Part shown: piece after piece, positions 52,574 through 60,868 of the stretch
How the letters are laid out: the number at the start of each line of letters is the position of its first letter
How positions within the stretch are numbered: position 1 is the first letter of the stretch
Assembly: GCF_001761385.1 (NCBI RefSeq)
Contig: NZ_CP017476.1
Span: 3,399,501-3,463,500 of the forward strand
Direction: 5' to 3'
DNA length: 64,000 nucleotides
From: Hydrogenophaga crassostreae
GTDB taxonomy: Bacteria > Pseudomonadota > Gammaproteobacteria > Burkholderiales > Burkholderiaceae_C
Made by a program: the position numbers and the translations under genes
Notes under the pieces: generated by a model
What the model saw: the letters and a program-made list of their open reading frames with translations, nothing else
Told to the model about the DNA's origin: nothing
The model's database searches: none

Positions 52574-53197
52574 TCAGTTGACCGAGGTGGCGCGGTAGGC
52601 GTTGGGATACAACTCGTTGAGCTTCATGCCGGACTCGCCATTGGCAACGATGTCGCCAGTGCGCTGGGCTTCGATCAGCTCGGCGCGCACTTCTTCCCGT
52701 GTCTTGCCCTGAGCGACCGTGGTCGCTGGATAGCGGCTGGGGAACAGCTCGCGCATGGTCTGACCGGTGGTGCTGTTGCCAACGATGTCGCCGTTGCGTT
52801 GGGCCGCAATCAGTTCAGCCTTCACTTCGGTGCGTGTCTTGCCCTGGGCCACAACAGTCTGGGCAGCGTACTGGCCTGGGTAGGCCTGGCTGAGGGTCTG
52901 GCCGCTTTCGCTATTGGCGATCACGTTGCCAGTGCGCACAGCTTCAGCCAGTTCGCCCTTCACATCAGCGCGGGTCTTGGCTTGGGCCACAGCGGCCTGG
53001 CCGGTGTAGTTCTGTGGGTACATCTGGTTGAACGTCAGACCGGTCTCGCTGTTGGCAACCGTGTCGCCAGAGCGCACAGCGGCTTCGAGCTGGCTGCGAA
53101 CCTGTTCGCGGGTGAGGCCGGTGTCGGCAGCGAAAGCGGGAGCGGCAACTGCAGAAGCGATGGCCAGAGCGATGGCGGAGAAAGTAGCGGATTTCAT
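52574..53197 (-). CDS. Exported DUF4148 repeat protein, copy 2
   Basis: 207 residues, with the same signal peptide and first two repeats as copy 1. The last two repeats differ: LIAAQRNGDIVGNSTTGQTM and LIEAQRTGDIVANGESGMKL. Divergent from the LysR regulator at 53447. Probably an envelope or secreted protein; function unknown. Confidence 0.88.
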   Translation of the reverse strand: MKSATFSAIALAIASAVAAPAFAADTGLTREQVRSQLEAAVRSGDTVANSETGLTFNQMYPQNYTGQAAVAQAKTRADVKGELAEAVRTGNVIANSESGQTLSQAYPGQYAAQTVVAQGKTRTEVKAELIAAQRNGDIVGNSTTGQTMRELFPSRYPATTVAQGKTREEVRAELIEAQRTGDIVANGESGMKLNELYPNAYRATSVN

Positions 53198-53393
53198 GGT
53201 GTGTTCCCTTTCAAGGAATGACAAAAAAACAAACAAAAAGATGACTGACTGATGGATCGTGCCGGCCACCCGGCCGGTTGTCTTTTCGCTGCGGTATCGC
53301 TTCCTTGCGGTTTGTTTCGGAAGCACTGTTTGCTGCGATGGGTGAACTTTAAAACGAACATCAATTAGGAAAAACCCTTGATTCATCCACTCT

Positions 53394-53407
53394 GTATTGC
53401 CGAATGT
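53394..53407. promoter_or_regulatory. Diverged palindrome between DUF4148 copy 2 and lysR
   Basis: GTATTGCCGAATGT matches the perfect palindrome at 52332 in 11 of 14 positions and occupies the same place relative to the DUF4148 start. Possible LysR site. Confidence 0.35.
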
Positions 53408-53446
53408 GAAACAATCAAGCCTTCGCAATCCACATTCCCCTTTGAT

Positions 53447-54382
53447 ATGGACCGTTTGAGCTCAATGCGCGTGTTCCTGCGCGTGATCGATGAAGGTGGC
53501 TTTGCGGCCGCTGCCCGTGCGCTCGACATGTCGCCTGCGGTGGTCACGCGCCTGGTCGCCGACCTCGAGGACCACCTTGGCACGCGCCTGCTGCACCGCA
53601 CGACCCGCAAACAGTCGCTCACTGAAGCGGGCGAGGCCTATGTGGAGCGCGTGCGCATGATCCTGATGGACCTGGACGAGGCCGACGCCATGGTCAGCTC
53701 CCAGACCCATGAGCTCTCCGGCGTGCTGCGCATCCTGGCGCCGCCGGTGCTGGCCACGCATATCCTGGCCCCACTGCTCGCAGGCTTCCGAAAGGCCTAT
53801 CCCAGCATCCTGATTGACATCGATGTGGCGTCCCACCGGGAACCCCCGATCGAGGACTACGACATCACACTGCTGGGCGTTGACATGAGCTTCGATGGCA
53901 ATGTCGTTGCCCGCAAGGTGAGCTCGACAGAAGCCATCCTCGTGGCGTCCCCGGCCTACCTGGCACGCCGCGGTGCGCCCACGTCCATCGAAGACCTGAG
54001 CAACCACGACTGCCTGCGCATGACCCCAACCGGCCTGCGCAACCGCCCATGGCGGCTGTTTCGCTCTGATGACGAAACCCAGGTGGCCGAAGTTGATGTG
54101 AAGCCCGTGCTCTGGGCGAACCACACCGACACCCTGATGCGCGCGGCGCTGGACGGCATGGGCATCACCCCCACCACGGTCGAGCTGGCCGCCCCCTATC
54201 TCTCCACGGGGGCGCTGGTGCGCGTGCTCAGCCCCTGGATCTCCAACCGGTTCACTCTCTACGCCGCATTGCCCAGCCGCAAGTTCCTGCCTCAGCGCAC
54301 ACGGGTGTTTGTCGACTACCTGATCGAGCAAACGCGACTCAACATCGCCAATGCCCTATCGGCCTGCGAAGGCGGTTGCTGA
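53447..54382 (+). CDS. LysR-family transcriptional regulator
   Basis: 311 residues. The winged HTH reads MRVFLRVIDEGGFAAAARAL, then VTRLVADLEDHLGTRLLHRT, as in the CrgA/DsdC-like subgroup. The effector domain starts near residue 90 (GVLRILAPPVLATHILAPLL). Divergent from DUF4148 copy 2, which it may regulate. ATG 53447 gives a standard N-terminus (MDRLSSMRVFLRV). Confidence 0.92.
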   Translation: MDRLSSMRVFLRVIDEGGFAAAARALDMSPAVVTRLVADLEDHLGTRLLHRTTRKQSLTEAGEAYVERVRMILMDLDEADAMVSSQTHELSGVLRILAPPVLATHILAPLLAGFRKAYPSILIDIDVASHREPPIEDYDITLLGVDMSFDGNVVARKVSSTEAILVASPAYLARRGAPTSIEDLSNHDCLRMTPTGLRNRPWRLFRSDDETQVAEVDVKPVLWANHTDTLMRAALDGMGITPTTVELAAPYLSTGALVRVLSPWISNRFTLYAALPSRKFLPQRTRVFVDYLIEQTRLNIANALSACEGGC

Positions 54383-54519
54383 GTCGAGCTCCTTGATTGC
54401 ACAGCAGGGGCGGCGCTTTCCCAAGCCATGGGCATGGCAAAAAAAATTGCAAGGGTTTAACCCCGTTTGCGGGGCGGCAACGTTTCACTGAACTCCAACC
54501 ACCAGTCCGGAGTTCGACC

Positions 54520-55401
54520 ATGCCCACCCCAAGCCCCTTCTGCCGCAAGACCTTCGCCGCGCTCGCCGCCTGCGCCCTGCTCAGCCCACTCTTCAGCGCC
54601 CCGCCCGCCCACGCGATCGGCCGACTGGCCGACGTCGAGGTGATCGACCGCGACAACGGCGAGCGGCTGCAGGTCTACCGCCACCAAGGCGAGCACTGGA
54701 TCGCCGGCCGCCCTGGCGCCCGCTACGCCATCTCGCTGCACAACCGGCTGCCAGGCCGGGTGCTTGGCGTGGTGTCGGTGGACGGCGTGAACGCGGTGTC
54801 GGGAGAGACCGCAGCGGTGTACCAGACCGGCTATGTGCTCGCAGGGCGCCAGGCCTACCGGGTCACCGGCTGGCGCAAGAGCGACCGCGATGTCGCCGCA
54901 TTCGAGTTCGCTGCCGCGCCCGCTTCCTATGCGGCGCGAACCGGGCGCCCCGACCAGATGGGCGTGATCGGTGTGGCCCTGTTTCGCGAGAAAGCCGTGC
55001 CCAGACCGGCGCCCGAGATCGCGCCCGCCAGCCCTTGGGGCAGCGCGCCCCTGCGCGGGCGCCGACACAGCCCGGACGCCCCTTCGCCGCAGGCCAAGAG
55101 TGGCCCGCCCGCCGAGTCCTCGAACCGCGCCGAAGCCTCGGGCGCAGCGCAAGACGCAGCGACCGAACGCATGGCATCTGCCCCGCAGCTCGGCACTGGC
55201 CACGGCGCGCGCGAGTTCGACCGGGTCGATCACACCACCTTCGAACGCCGCCGGGCCCAGCCAGACGAGGTCGTGCGCATCCGCTATGACAGCCGGGAGA
55301 ACCTGATCGCCATGGGCATCATCCCGCAGGCCACTGTGCCTCCCCGCCCCAACCCCTTTCCGGCGGGCATCCCTCCGCGCTACGTGCCCGACCCTTCTTG
55401 A
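54520..55401 (+). CDS. Exported hypothetical protein, paralogue A
   Basis: 293 residues. Signal peptide TFAALAACALLSPLFSAPPA. A folded domain of about 130 residues follows: VEVIDRDNGERLQVYRHQGE, WIAGRPGARYAISLHNR, RVLGVVSVDGVNAVSGETAA and TGYVLAGRQAYRVTGWRKS. Then there is a low-complexity linker and a C-terminal motif PDEVVRIRYDSRENLIAMGI ending near PDPS. A paralogue is at 58.8-59.6 kb. No family name is known to me. The ECF sigma gene starts 25 bp after it. Confidence 0.8.
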   Translation: MPTPSPFCRKTFAALAACALLSPLFSAPPAHAIGRLADVEVIDRDNGERLQVYRHQGEHWIAGRPGARYAISLHNRLPGRVLGVVSVDGVNAVSGETAAVYQTGYVLAGRQAYRVTGWRKSDRDVAAFEFAAAPASYAARTGRPDQMGVIGVALFREKAVPRPAPEIAPASPWGSAPLRGRRHSPDAPSPQAKSGPPAESSNRAEASGAAQDAATERMASAPQLGTGHGAREFDRVDHTTFERRRAQPDEVVRIRYDSRENLIAMGIIPQATVPPRPNPFPAGIPPRYVPDPS

Positions 55402-55426
55402 GAACTGGCCGCCGATAATCGGCACC

Positions 55427-56008
55427 ATGCAAACGCACGGCGAAGACAGCCCCAGCGACGGCGACCTCTTGCAGGCCTACGCTGCGGGCGACGCGCGGGC
55501 GTTTGAGACCCTCTACGACCGCCATGCATTGCCGGTGTGGCGCTTTGTACAACGCAGCGCGCAAGACAGCGCATTGGCCGATGAACTGGTGCAGGACGTG
55601 TGGTTCAGCGTGGTGCGCCAGGCCAGTCAATACCAACCCCGCGCCCGCTTCCAGACCTGGCTGTTCACCATCGCCCACCACCGCCTGGTCGACCACTGGC
55701 GCCGCCACAAACCCCACGCCAGCCTCGATGCAGAAACCCTGGACGGGGCTACTCTGGCCGACAGGCTGGCCGCCGAATCGGGGTTTGGTCCCGATCGGCA
55801 ACTGGACTCGCGCGAGCAGGCGCAAGCGCTGCTCGATGCGCTGGCCGACCTGCCCAACGTGCAGCGAGAAGCTTTCCTCCTGCAAGCCGAAGGAGGCTTC
55901 AGCCTGAACGAGATCGCCCAAACCACTGGCGTGTCAATGGAAACAGCCAAAAGCCGGTTGCGCTACGCCCGCGCCCGACTGCGCGAAGCCCTGGAGGCCT
56001 ACGCATGA
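55427..56008 (+). CDS. ECF-type RNA polymerase sigma factor
   Basis: 193 residues. Sigma-2 region: DARAFETLYDRHALPVWRFV, ADELVQDVWFSVVR and FQTWLFTIAHHRLVDHWRR. Sigma-4 region: LPNVQREAFLLQAEGGFSLN, EIAQTTGVSMETAKSRLRYA. It overlaps the ankyrin gene by ATGA, so the latter is the likely anti-sigma partner. It may control the exported paralogues A and B. Confidence 0.9.
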   Translation: MQTHGEDSPSDGDLLQAYAAGDARAFETLYDRHALPVWRFVQRSAQDSALADELVQDVWFSVVRQASQYQPRARFQTWLFTIAHHRLVDHWRRHKPHASLDAETLDGATLADRLAAESGFGPDRQLDSREQAQALLDALADLPNVQREAFLLQAEGGFSLNEIAQTTGVSMETAKSRLRYARARLREALEAYA

Positions 56009-57054
56009 ACACCCCACCGCCCCATTCCCGCGATCCCCACCCGAATGACCCGCTGTTGCAGCGCTATGAGGAGGCCAATGCGCATGACGCATCGCGCCCC
56101 GGCGCCACCCTGCGCGAAGCGGTATTGGCCCATGCAACATCGCAGGTCACTGCGCCAGCACCTCCCGGGGAAACCCAACGGCCAGCGGCCAATGACAGCC
56201 TATGGACATGGCGCGCCCTGGGCAGCATCGCGGTTGTGGGCTTGGCGGGACTGCTGGTGATGCAATTTGAGCGCGGCACACCCGATGAGCAACACGCCGC
56301 GCTGGGCACGTCAAGCCAACAAACAGATCGCAGCGTTGCCGCAGCACGATCGAACACCGCTCCCCCGGTCGAGGCCGGTGCCAGTGAAGCAAGCGAAAGC
56401 GCCGCCCCAGGGAAAGCATCTGGGGCCGTGCCCATCAGCCCACCCGAACCAACGCCGGTCACACCTCCCGTCAACGCCGAAGCCGACGCCGAACGACCTG
56501 CCTCATTGGCAAGGCCTGCAAGCCCGGAGCGAGCCGCCAGGATAGAAGCGCCCGATGCCCTCGAGCCCGCAGAAATGCCTGATGCGATGGCACCAGCGGC
56601 GGGTGCAGCGCCACCCATGGGCGCCGAATCCGTGGCCCGCGCTGCGCCCATGGCCAGTACCCGACCAGCTGCGCCGTCTCGCGGCACCTTGAACGAATCG
56701 CAACAACGTGCAAAGCGAGGCGTCACCACTGGCAACCAGGTGATCGACCCAGCGGGCTTGTCCAGCGATTCGGTGCAGACTGCGTTGCCCCCGCTACACG
56801 CTGCCGCCATCAAGGGCGATCTGGAGGGCGCTCAACGCCTTATGGCTGAGGGCGTGAACATCAATGCGCTCGACAGCCGGGCACGCACGGCGTTGATGCT
56901 TGCCGCCATGGGCGGTCAGAAAAATCTGGTGGTCGCCCTGATGGATGCCGGGGCTGACGCGACCTTGCGCGACCATGCCGGGCTGAGTGCAGCCGACCAC
57001 GCGCTGCGCGCTGGCCACGCCGACTGGTTGCCACTGATGCAACCCAGGCGTTGA
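56005..57054 (+). CDS. Membrane-anchored ankyrin-repeat protein, candidate anti-sigma factor
   Basis: 349 residues. A short cytoplasmic N-terminus of about 65 residues (DPLLQRYEEANAHD; no zinc-binding HxxxCxxC), one TM helix (LGSIAVVGLAGLLVMQF), a long Pro/Ala/Glu-rich linker, and about 2.5 ankyrin repeats at the C-terminus: LPPLHAAAIKGDLEGAQRLM and ARTALMLAAMGGQKNLVVAL. Coupled to the ECF sigma gene (ATGA). I infer that the N-terminus holds the sigma factor and the periplasmic ankyrins sense a partner. Confidence 0.8.
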   Translation: MNTPPPHSRDPHPNDPLLQRYEEANAHDASRPGATLREAVLAHATSQVTAPAPPGETQRPAANDSLWTWRALGSIAVVGLAGLLVMQFERGTPDEQHAALGTSSQQTDRSVAAARSNTAPPVEAGASEASESAAPGKASGAVPISPPEPTPVTPPVNAEADAERPASLARPASPERAARIEAPDALEPAEMPDAMAPAAGAAPPMGAESVARAAPMASTRPAAPSRGTLNESQQRAKRGVTTGNQVIDPAGLSSDSVQTALPPLHAAAIKGDLEGAQRLMAEGVNINALDSRARTALMLAAMGGQKNLVVALMDAGADATLRDHAGLSAADHALRAGHADWLPLMQPRR

Positions 57055-57064
57055 GCAACCCCGT

Positions 57065-58054
57065 TCAGCGCGGACTGGGAAGGCCCGGGTTCACAGGGGT
57101 CAGCGCCTGGCCCGTGGTCAGGTAAGCAATCAGGTTGTCCGCCGCCAATTGGGCCATGGCACGGCGCGTTTTCAGCGTGGCACTGGCAATGTGGGGCGTG
57201 AGCACCACATTGGGCACGGTCAGCAAATCGGGATTGATCTTGGGCTCGCCCTCAAACACATCCAGTCCGGCCGCGGCAATGCGCCGTTCGCGCAGCGCGG
57301 CCACCAGCGCATTTTCTTCGACGATGCCGCCGCGCGCCAGATTGATCAGCGTGGCCGTGGGTTTCATCTGCGCCATTTCATCCGCACCAATGGCGTGGTG
57401 CGACTCGGCGCTGTAGGGCAACACCAGCATCAGGTGGTCGGCCTGTTGCAGCAGCTCGGTTTTGCTCACGTACCGCGCATTCAACTTTGCTTCGGTCGCC
57501 GCATCTAGCCGCGAGCGGTTGTGGTAAATCACCGGCATGTCAAAGCCGTGCGCCGCGCGTTTGGCAATCGCCTGACCGATGCGGCCCATGCCCAGAATCC
57601 CAAGGGTGCTGCCGTTGACCTCTGCCCCGGCAAACAGGTCCAGGCCCCATTTGTTCCAACGGCCCGCGCGCAAAAAGTGTTCGCTCTCTGTCAGTCTGCG
57701 AGCCGTTGCCAGCAGCAGAGCCATCCCGAAGTCGGCCGTGGTCTCGGTCAGCACATCAGGGGCGTTGGTGCCCATGACACCGGCTGCCGTCATGGCCGGC
57801 ACATCAAAGTTGTTGTACCCAACGGCGAGGTTGCTCACAATGCGCAAACTTGGGCACGCAGCCAGCAAGGCGGTGTCAATGCGCTCGGCACCCGAGGTCA
57901 GAACACCCGCCTTGCCTTGCAGGCGCTCAGCGAATTGGGCAGGCGTCCAGGTGTCGTCGGACCCGTTGGTTTCCACTTCGAAGTGCTCACGCAACGAGGC
58001 GATGACTTCCGGGAATACGGCACGCGCGACAAGAATGGATGGGCGTGAGGTCAC
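57065..58054 (-). CDS. D-2-hydroxyacid dehydrogenase (glyoxylate/hydroxypyruvate reductase-like)
   Basis: 329 residues. NAD(P) site LGILGMGRIGQAIAKRAAHG with a following HNRSR (Arg favours NADPH). Catalytic Arg in LINLARGGIVEENAL, Glu in LDVFEGEPKIN and His in LTPHIASAT. Resembles GhrB. The start is GTG 58054, with AAGGAA upstream; the open frame further on is the repeat region. Convergent with the ankyrin gene, ten bases apart. Confidence 0.9.
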   Translation of the reverse strand: MTSRPSILVARAVFPEVIASLREHFEVETNGSDDTWTPAQFAERLQGKAGVLTSGAERIDTALLAACPSLRIVSNLAVGYNNFDVPAMTAAGVMGTNAPDVLTETTADFGMALLLATARRLTESEHFLRAGRWNKWGLDLFAGAEVNGSTLGILGMGRIGQAIAKRAAHGFDMPVIYHNRSRLDAATEAKLNARYVSKTELLQQADHLMLVLPYSAESHHAIGADEMAQMKPTATLINLARGGIVEENALVAALRERRIAAAGLDVFEGEPKINPDLLTVPNVVLTPHIASATLKTRRAMAQLAADNLIAYLTTGQALTPVNPGLPSPR

Positions 58055-58119
58055 TGGGGGTTCCTTATTGCAGCGTCTGGGGTTGGTACACAGGTTCGGG
58101 CATCCGCTTCCAGCACACA

Positions 58120-58200
58120 CCGTGGACCCGCCCCTCGACAAGCTCAGGACGGGCCACTGGTGCGGCCCCCCACAGGGGAAGCCGCGAAGCGGCGCAGCTG
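58120..58200 (+). repeat. Dispersed repeats between FKBP and hydroxyacid dehydrogenase genes
   Basis: Two elements side by side: a palindrome-like CCTCGACAAGCTCAGGACGG (a form of a widespread bacterial repeat with TCGACAAGCTCAGG) and a decayed copy of the local family, CCCCCCACAGGGG with CCGCGAAGCGGCG. Confidence 0.65.
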
Positions 58201-58204
58201 GAAT

Positions 58205-58552
58205 TTACACAGCCAGCAAGTCGACTTCGAACAGCAGTGTGGCGTTGGGTGGAATCACACCGCCCGCGCCGCGTGCACCATAGCCCAAAGCCGCAGGGAT
58301 CACCAGGCGGCGCGTTCCGCCCACGGCCATGCCCTGCACGCCTTCGTCCCAACCCTTGATGACCTGGCCCGCGCCCAGGCCAAACTCAAACGGCTGGCCA
58401 CGGTCTTTGCTTGAGTCGAATTTCGCGCCCTGCACGCCGTCATTGAACAGCCAGCCGGTGTAATGCACCTGCACAGGGCCGCCGGCTTTGGCCACTTCGC
58501 CAGCGCCCACGGTGGTGTCTTCGTATTGCAAGCCGCTTTCGGTGGTGATCAT
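58205..58552 (-). CDS. FKBP-type peptidyl-prolyl isomerase
   Basis: 115 residues, single FKBP domain: VQVHYTGWLFNDGVQGAKFD, FEFGLGAGQVIKGWDEGVQG, MAVGGTRRLVIPAALGYGAR and IPPNATLLFEVDLL. Active-site Tyr, Phe, Asp-like and Trp positions are kept. No signal peptide, so probably cytoplasmic. ATG 58552 follows AAAGGA. Confidence 0.94.
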   Translation of the reverse strand: MITTESGLQYEDTTVGAGEVAKAGGPVQVHYTGWLFNDGVQGAKFDSSKDRGQPFEFGLGAGQVIKGWDEGVQGMAVGGTRRLVIPAALGYGARGAGGVIPPNATLLFEVDLLAV

Positions 58553-58752
58553 GATGGGTCCTTTGTTGAGTAGTGAAAACAAGCTTCGATTATTCCAGTC
58601 CTTGGACAGAGCCCGGAAACGCGAAGCAATAGCCCCATGCGGCAGGCAGGCGGCACACATCTTTACGCACCGTTTTCAAAACCGAACCCTTCCGTTCACA
58701 TCGTTGCGCTGTAATCAAACCACCGAAACAACTCGGTAACAGGAGACCCCAC

Positions 58753-59586
58753 ATGAGTTCTATCCGCACCAGCTTCACCCGCCGCTTCGCCTTGGGCGCG
58801 CTCACCAGCGCGGCCTTGTTGGCCAGCGTGCCCGCCATGGCCGAAGGCCAGATGGTCGATGTGCGCATCATCAACCGGGAAAACGGGCGAATCCTGCCCG
58901 TGTATTCGTTCAAGGGCGACTTGTGGGTCGCCGGCGAGCCGGGCGCTCGCTATGCGGTCCAGTTGCACAATGAAACCCGCGGCCGGGTGCTCAACGTGGT
59001 CTCGGTGGACGGCGTGAACGTGGTCTCGGGGGAAACCGCGGCCCTCGACCAGACCGGCTACGTACTCGACTCCCTGCAGCGGTATGACGTGGCGGGCTGG
59101 CGCAAAAGCAGCAAAGAAATTGCCGCGTTCGAGTTCACTCGGGCCCCCAAGTCCTATGCAGCACGCACGGACCGCCCCGATGACGTGGGCGTGATCGGCG
59201 TCGCGGTGTTCAGTGAAAAGCAACCCAGCTGGCGCGAGCGCGAAGACAGCCGCCAGTCCGGGCGTGACGCCTACGGCAAAAGCGCCCCTGAAACGCGCTC
59301 GAGTGCCTTGCCCAAATCAGGGGCGGCAAGCAAGTCTTTCCGGTTTGAAAACAACGGCCCTGTCGAGCAGGAACTGGGCACCGCCCACGGCGATCGGGAA
59401 CGTGACCGTGTGGGTCAAACCGAATTCGAACGACGCTCCAGGCGCCCGGACGAAATCATCCGCATCCGTTACGACAGCTACGACAACCTTGTCGAAATGG
59501 GCGTGATTCCCGTCTACCGTGGCCGCTCTCGCGACCCATCACCCTTCCCCGCACAGCGCCCGCGCTGGGTGCCCGATCCGAGGTAA
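58753..59586 (+). CDS. Exported hypothetical protein, paralogue B
   Basis: 277 residues. Signal peptide ALGALTSAALLASVPAMAEG. The folded domain matches paralogue A: VRIINRENGRILPVYSFKGD, LWVAGEPGARYAVQLHNE, RVLNVVSVDGVNVVSGETAA and a C-terminal PDEIIRIRYDSYDNLVEMGV. AGGAGA precedes the ATG. Probably under similar control to A. Unknown function. Confidence 0.8.
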   Translation: MSSIRTSFTRRFALGALTSAALLASVPAMAEGQMVDVRIINRENGRILPVYSFKGDLWVAGEPGARYAVQLHNETRGRVLNVVSVDGVNVVSGETAALDQTGYVLDSLQRYDVAGWRKSSKEIAAFEFTRAPKSYAARTDRPDDVGVIGVAVFSEKQPSWREREDSRQSGRDAYGKSAPETRSSALPKSGAASKSFRFENNGPVEQELGTAHGDRERDRVGQTEFERRSRRPDEIIRIRYDSYDNLVEMGVIPVYRGRSRDPSPFPAQRPRWVPDPR

Positions 59587-59610
59587 GCAAGAAGGCATGG
59601 GCCTTGCGAA

Positions 59611-59651
59611 ACCGGCCAGCCAGGCGTCCGACAGGATCCTCGCTGGCCGGT
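59611..59651. terminator. Hairpin between convergent genes
   Basis: ACCGGCCAGC / GCTGGCCGGT, ten-base perfect arms, loop of 21. No clear T run; likely a transcript end shared by paralogue B and the nitroreductase gene. Confidence 0.5.
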
Positions 59652-59678
59652 GGTACTTTGGCCTCAGCGAACGCGCGC

Positions 59679-60389
59679 TCAGTCCAGCCAGTGGGTGAAG
59701 CTGGACACCGCCTCGCGCGGGGTATGAAAATCGTTGACTTTGTCGTCCGGATCGGCGTACCCCAGCGACATGCCGCAAACCAGCATTTCACTGTCGTCGG
59801 CACCAATGTGCGGCATGATGATCTTGGCGAATCCGTTCCATGCAGCCTGCGGGCAGGTGTGCAGGCCATGGCCGCGCGCGGCAACCATGAGGCTTTGCAT
59901 GAACATGCCGTAGTCGACCAGAGAGCCGCGACCCATCACGCGGTCCAGCGTGAACATCAGGCCCACGGGCGCGTCAAAGAACCGGAAGTTGCGCTGGTGC
60001 TGCGCATGCATGCGGTCTTTGTCGCCTTTGGTAATGCCCAGCAGGCCATACAAGCCCCAGCCGTTTTCGCGCCGGCGGTCGATGTAGGGGCTTACCCATT
60101 TTTCCGGGTAGTAGTCGTATTCCTCCCGGTACTCGGCAGCCAGTGCTGGATCGGCGCGCAAGGCATCGTGCGCTGCGCACACCTTGTTCACCAGGCCATC
60201 GCGGCTCGCGCCCTGCAACACATAAACCTTCCAGGGCTGGGTGTTGGTGCCCGAAGGTGCACGGCTCGCCACTTCCAGCAAATGCGCCAGAACGTTGCGC
60301 TCGACGGGCTTGTCCAGGAACGCACGCGCCGACATTCGGCTGGTGATGGCCGCGTCAACGCTGGCCGAATCGATCTCACGGGGATTCAT
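59679..60389 (-). CDS. Nitroreductase family FMN protein
   Basis: 236 residues. ITSRMSARAFLDKPVERNVL and EVASRAPSGTNTQPWKVYVL are the FMN-binding N-terminal pattern; later RGSLVDYGMFMQSLMVAARG and MLVCGMSLGYADPDDKVNDF. Could reduce nitro, quinone or enone substrates. Its ATG overlaps the thioesterase stop (ATGA at 60386-60389). Confidence 0.9.
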   Translation of the reverse strand: MNPREIDSASVDAAITSRMSARAFLDKPVERNVLAHLLEVASRAPSGTNTQPWKVYVLQGASRDGLVNKVCAAHDALRADPALAAEYREEYDYYPEKWVSPYIDRRRENGWGLYGLLGITKGDKDRMHAQHQRNFRFFDAPVGLMFTLDRVMGRGSLVDYGMFMQSLMVAARGHGLHTCPQAAWNGFAKIIMPHIGADDSEMLVCGMSLGYADPDDKVNDFHTPREAVSSFTHWLD

Positions 60390-60868
60390 CGCAAAGTCTC
60401 CAGGGTGGTTTTGAGCGCATCCGGCAGCGTGGCCGGACGGCGGGTTTCTCGGTCTACATACACATGAACAAAATGGCCACAGGCTGCGGCCAGGTCACTG
60501 TTTTCGGCAAACAGCCCGACCTCGTAACGCACGCTGGATTTGCCCAGGTGCGCCACGCGGATGCCCGCGTGAATGGTTTGCGGAAACGCCAGCGGCGCGA
60601 AATAGTTGCACTGGGTCTCGATCACCAGGCCAATCACCCCGCCGGCATGAATATCCAGAACGCCCTGTTCAATCAGGTAAGCGTTGACGGCAGTGTCAAA
60701 CCAGCTGTAGTAGACGACATTGTTGACATGGCCATACACATCGTTGTCCATCCACCGGGTTGTGATGGGGCGAAACACAGGGTAGGCACTTCGCGGCTCG
60801 GCTTGTGGACGGCTATCGGGCTTTTCTTGGCTCATGGCGGCCCATTCTGCCAGCGACTGCGGCGCCAT
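60386..60868 (-). CDS. Acyl-CoA thioesterase (4-hydroxybenzoyl-CoA thioesterase type)
   Basis: A hotdog-fold thioesterase: TTRWMDNDVYGHVNNVVYYS with the catalytic Asp and His-Asn-Asn, then FDTAVNAYLIEQGVLD. ATG 60868 overlaps the stop of the deacetylase gene (TGATG) and gives 160 residues; ATG 60835 (149 residues) is the alternative. Middle gene of an overlapping three-gene unit. Confidence 0.88.
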   Translation of the reverse strand: MAPQSLAEWAAMSQEKPDSRPQAEPRSAYPVFRPITTRWMDNDVYGHVNNVVYYSWFDTAVNAYLIEQGVLDIHAGGVIGLVIETQCNYFAPLAFPQTIHAGIRVAHLGKSSVRYEVGLFAENSDLAAACGHFVHVYVDRETRRPATLPDALKTTLETLR

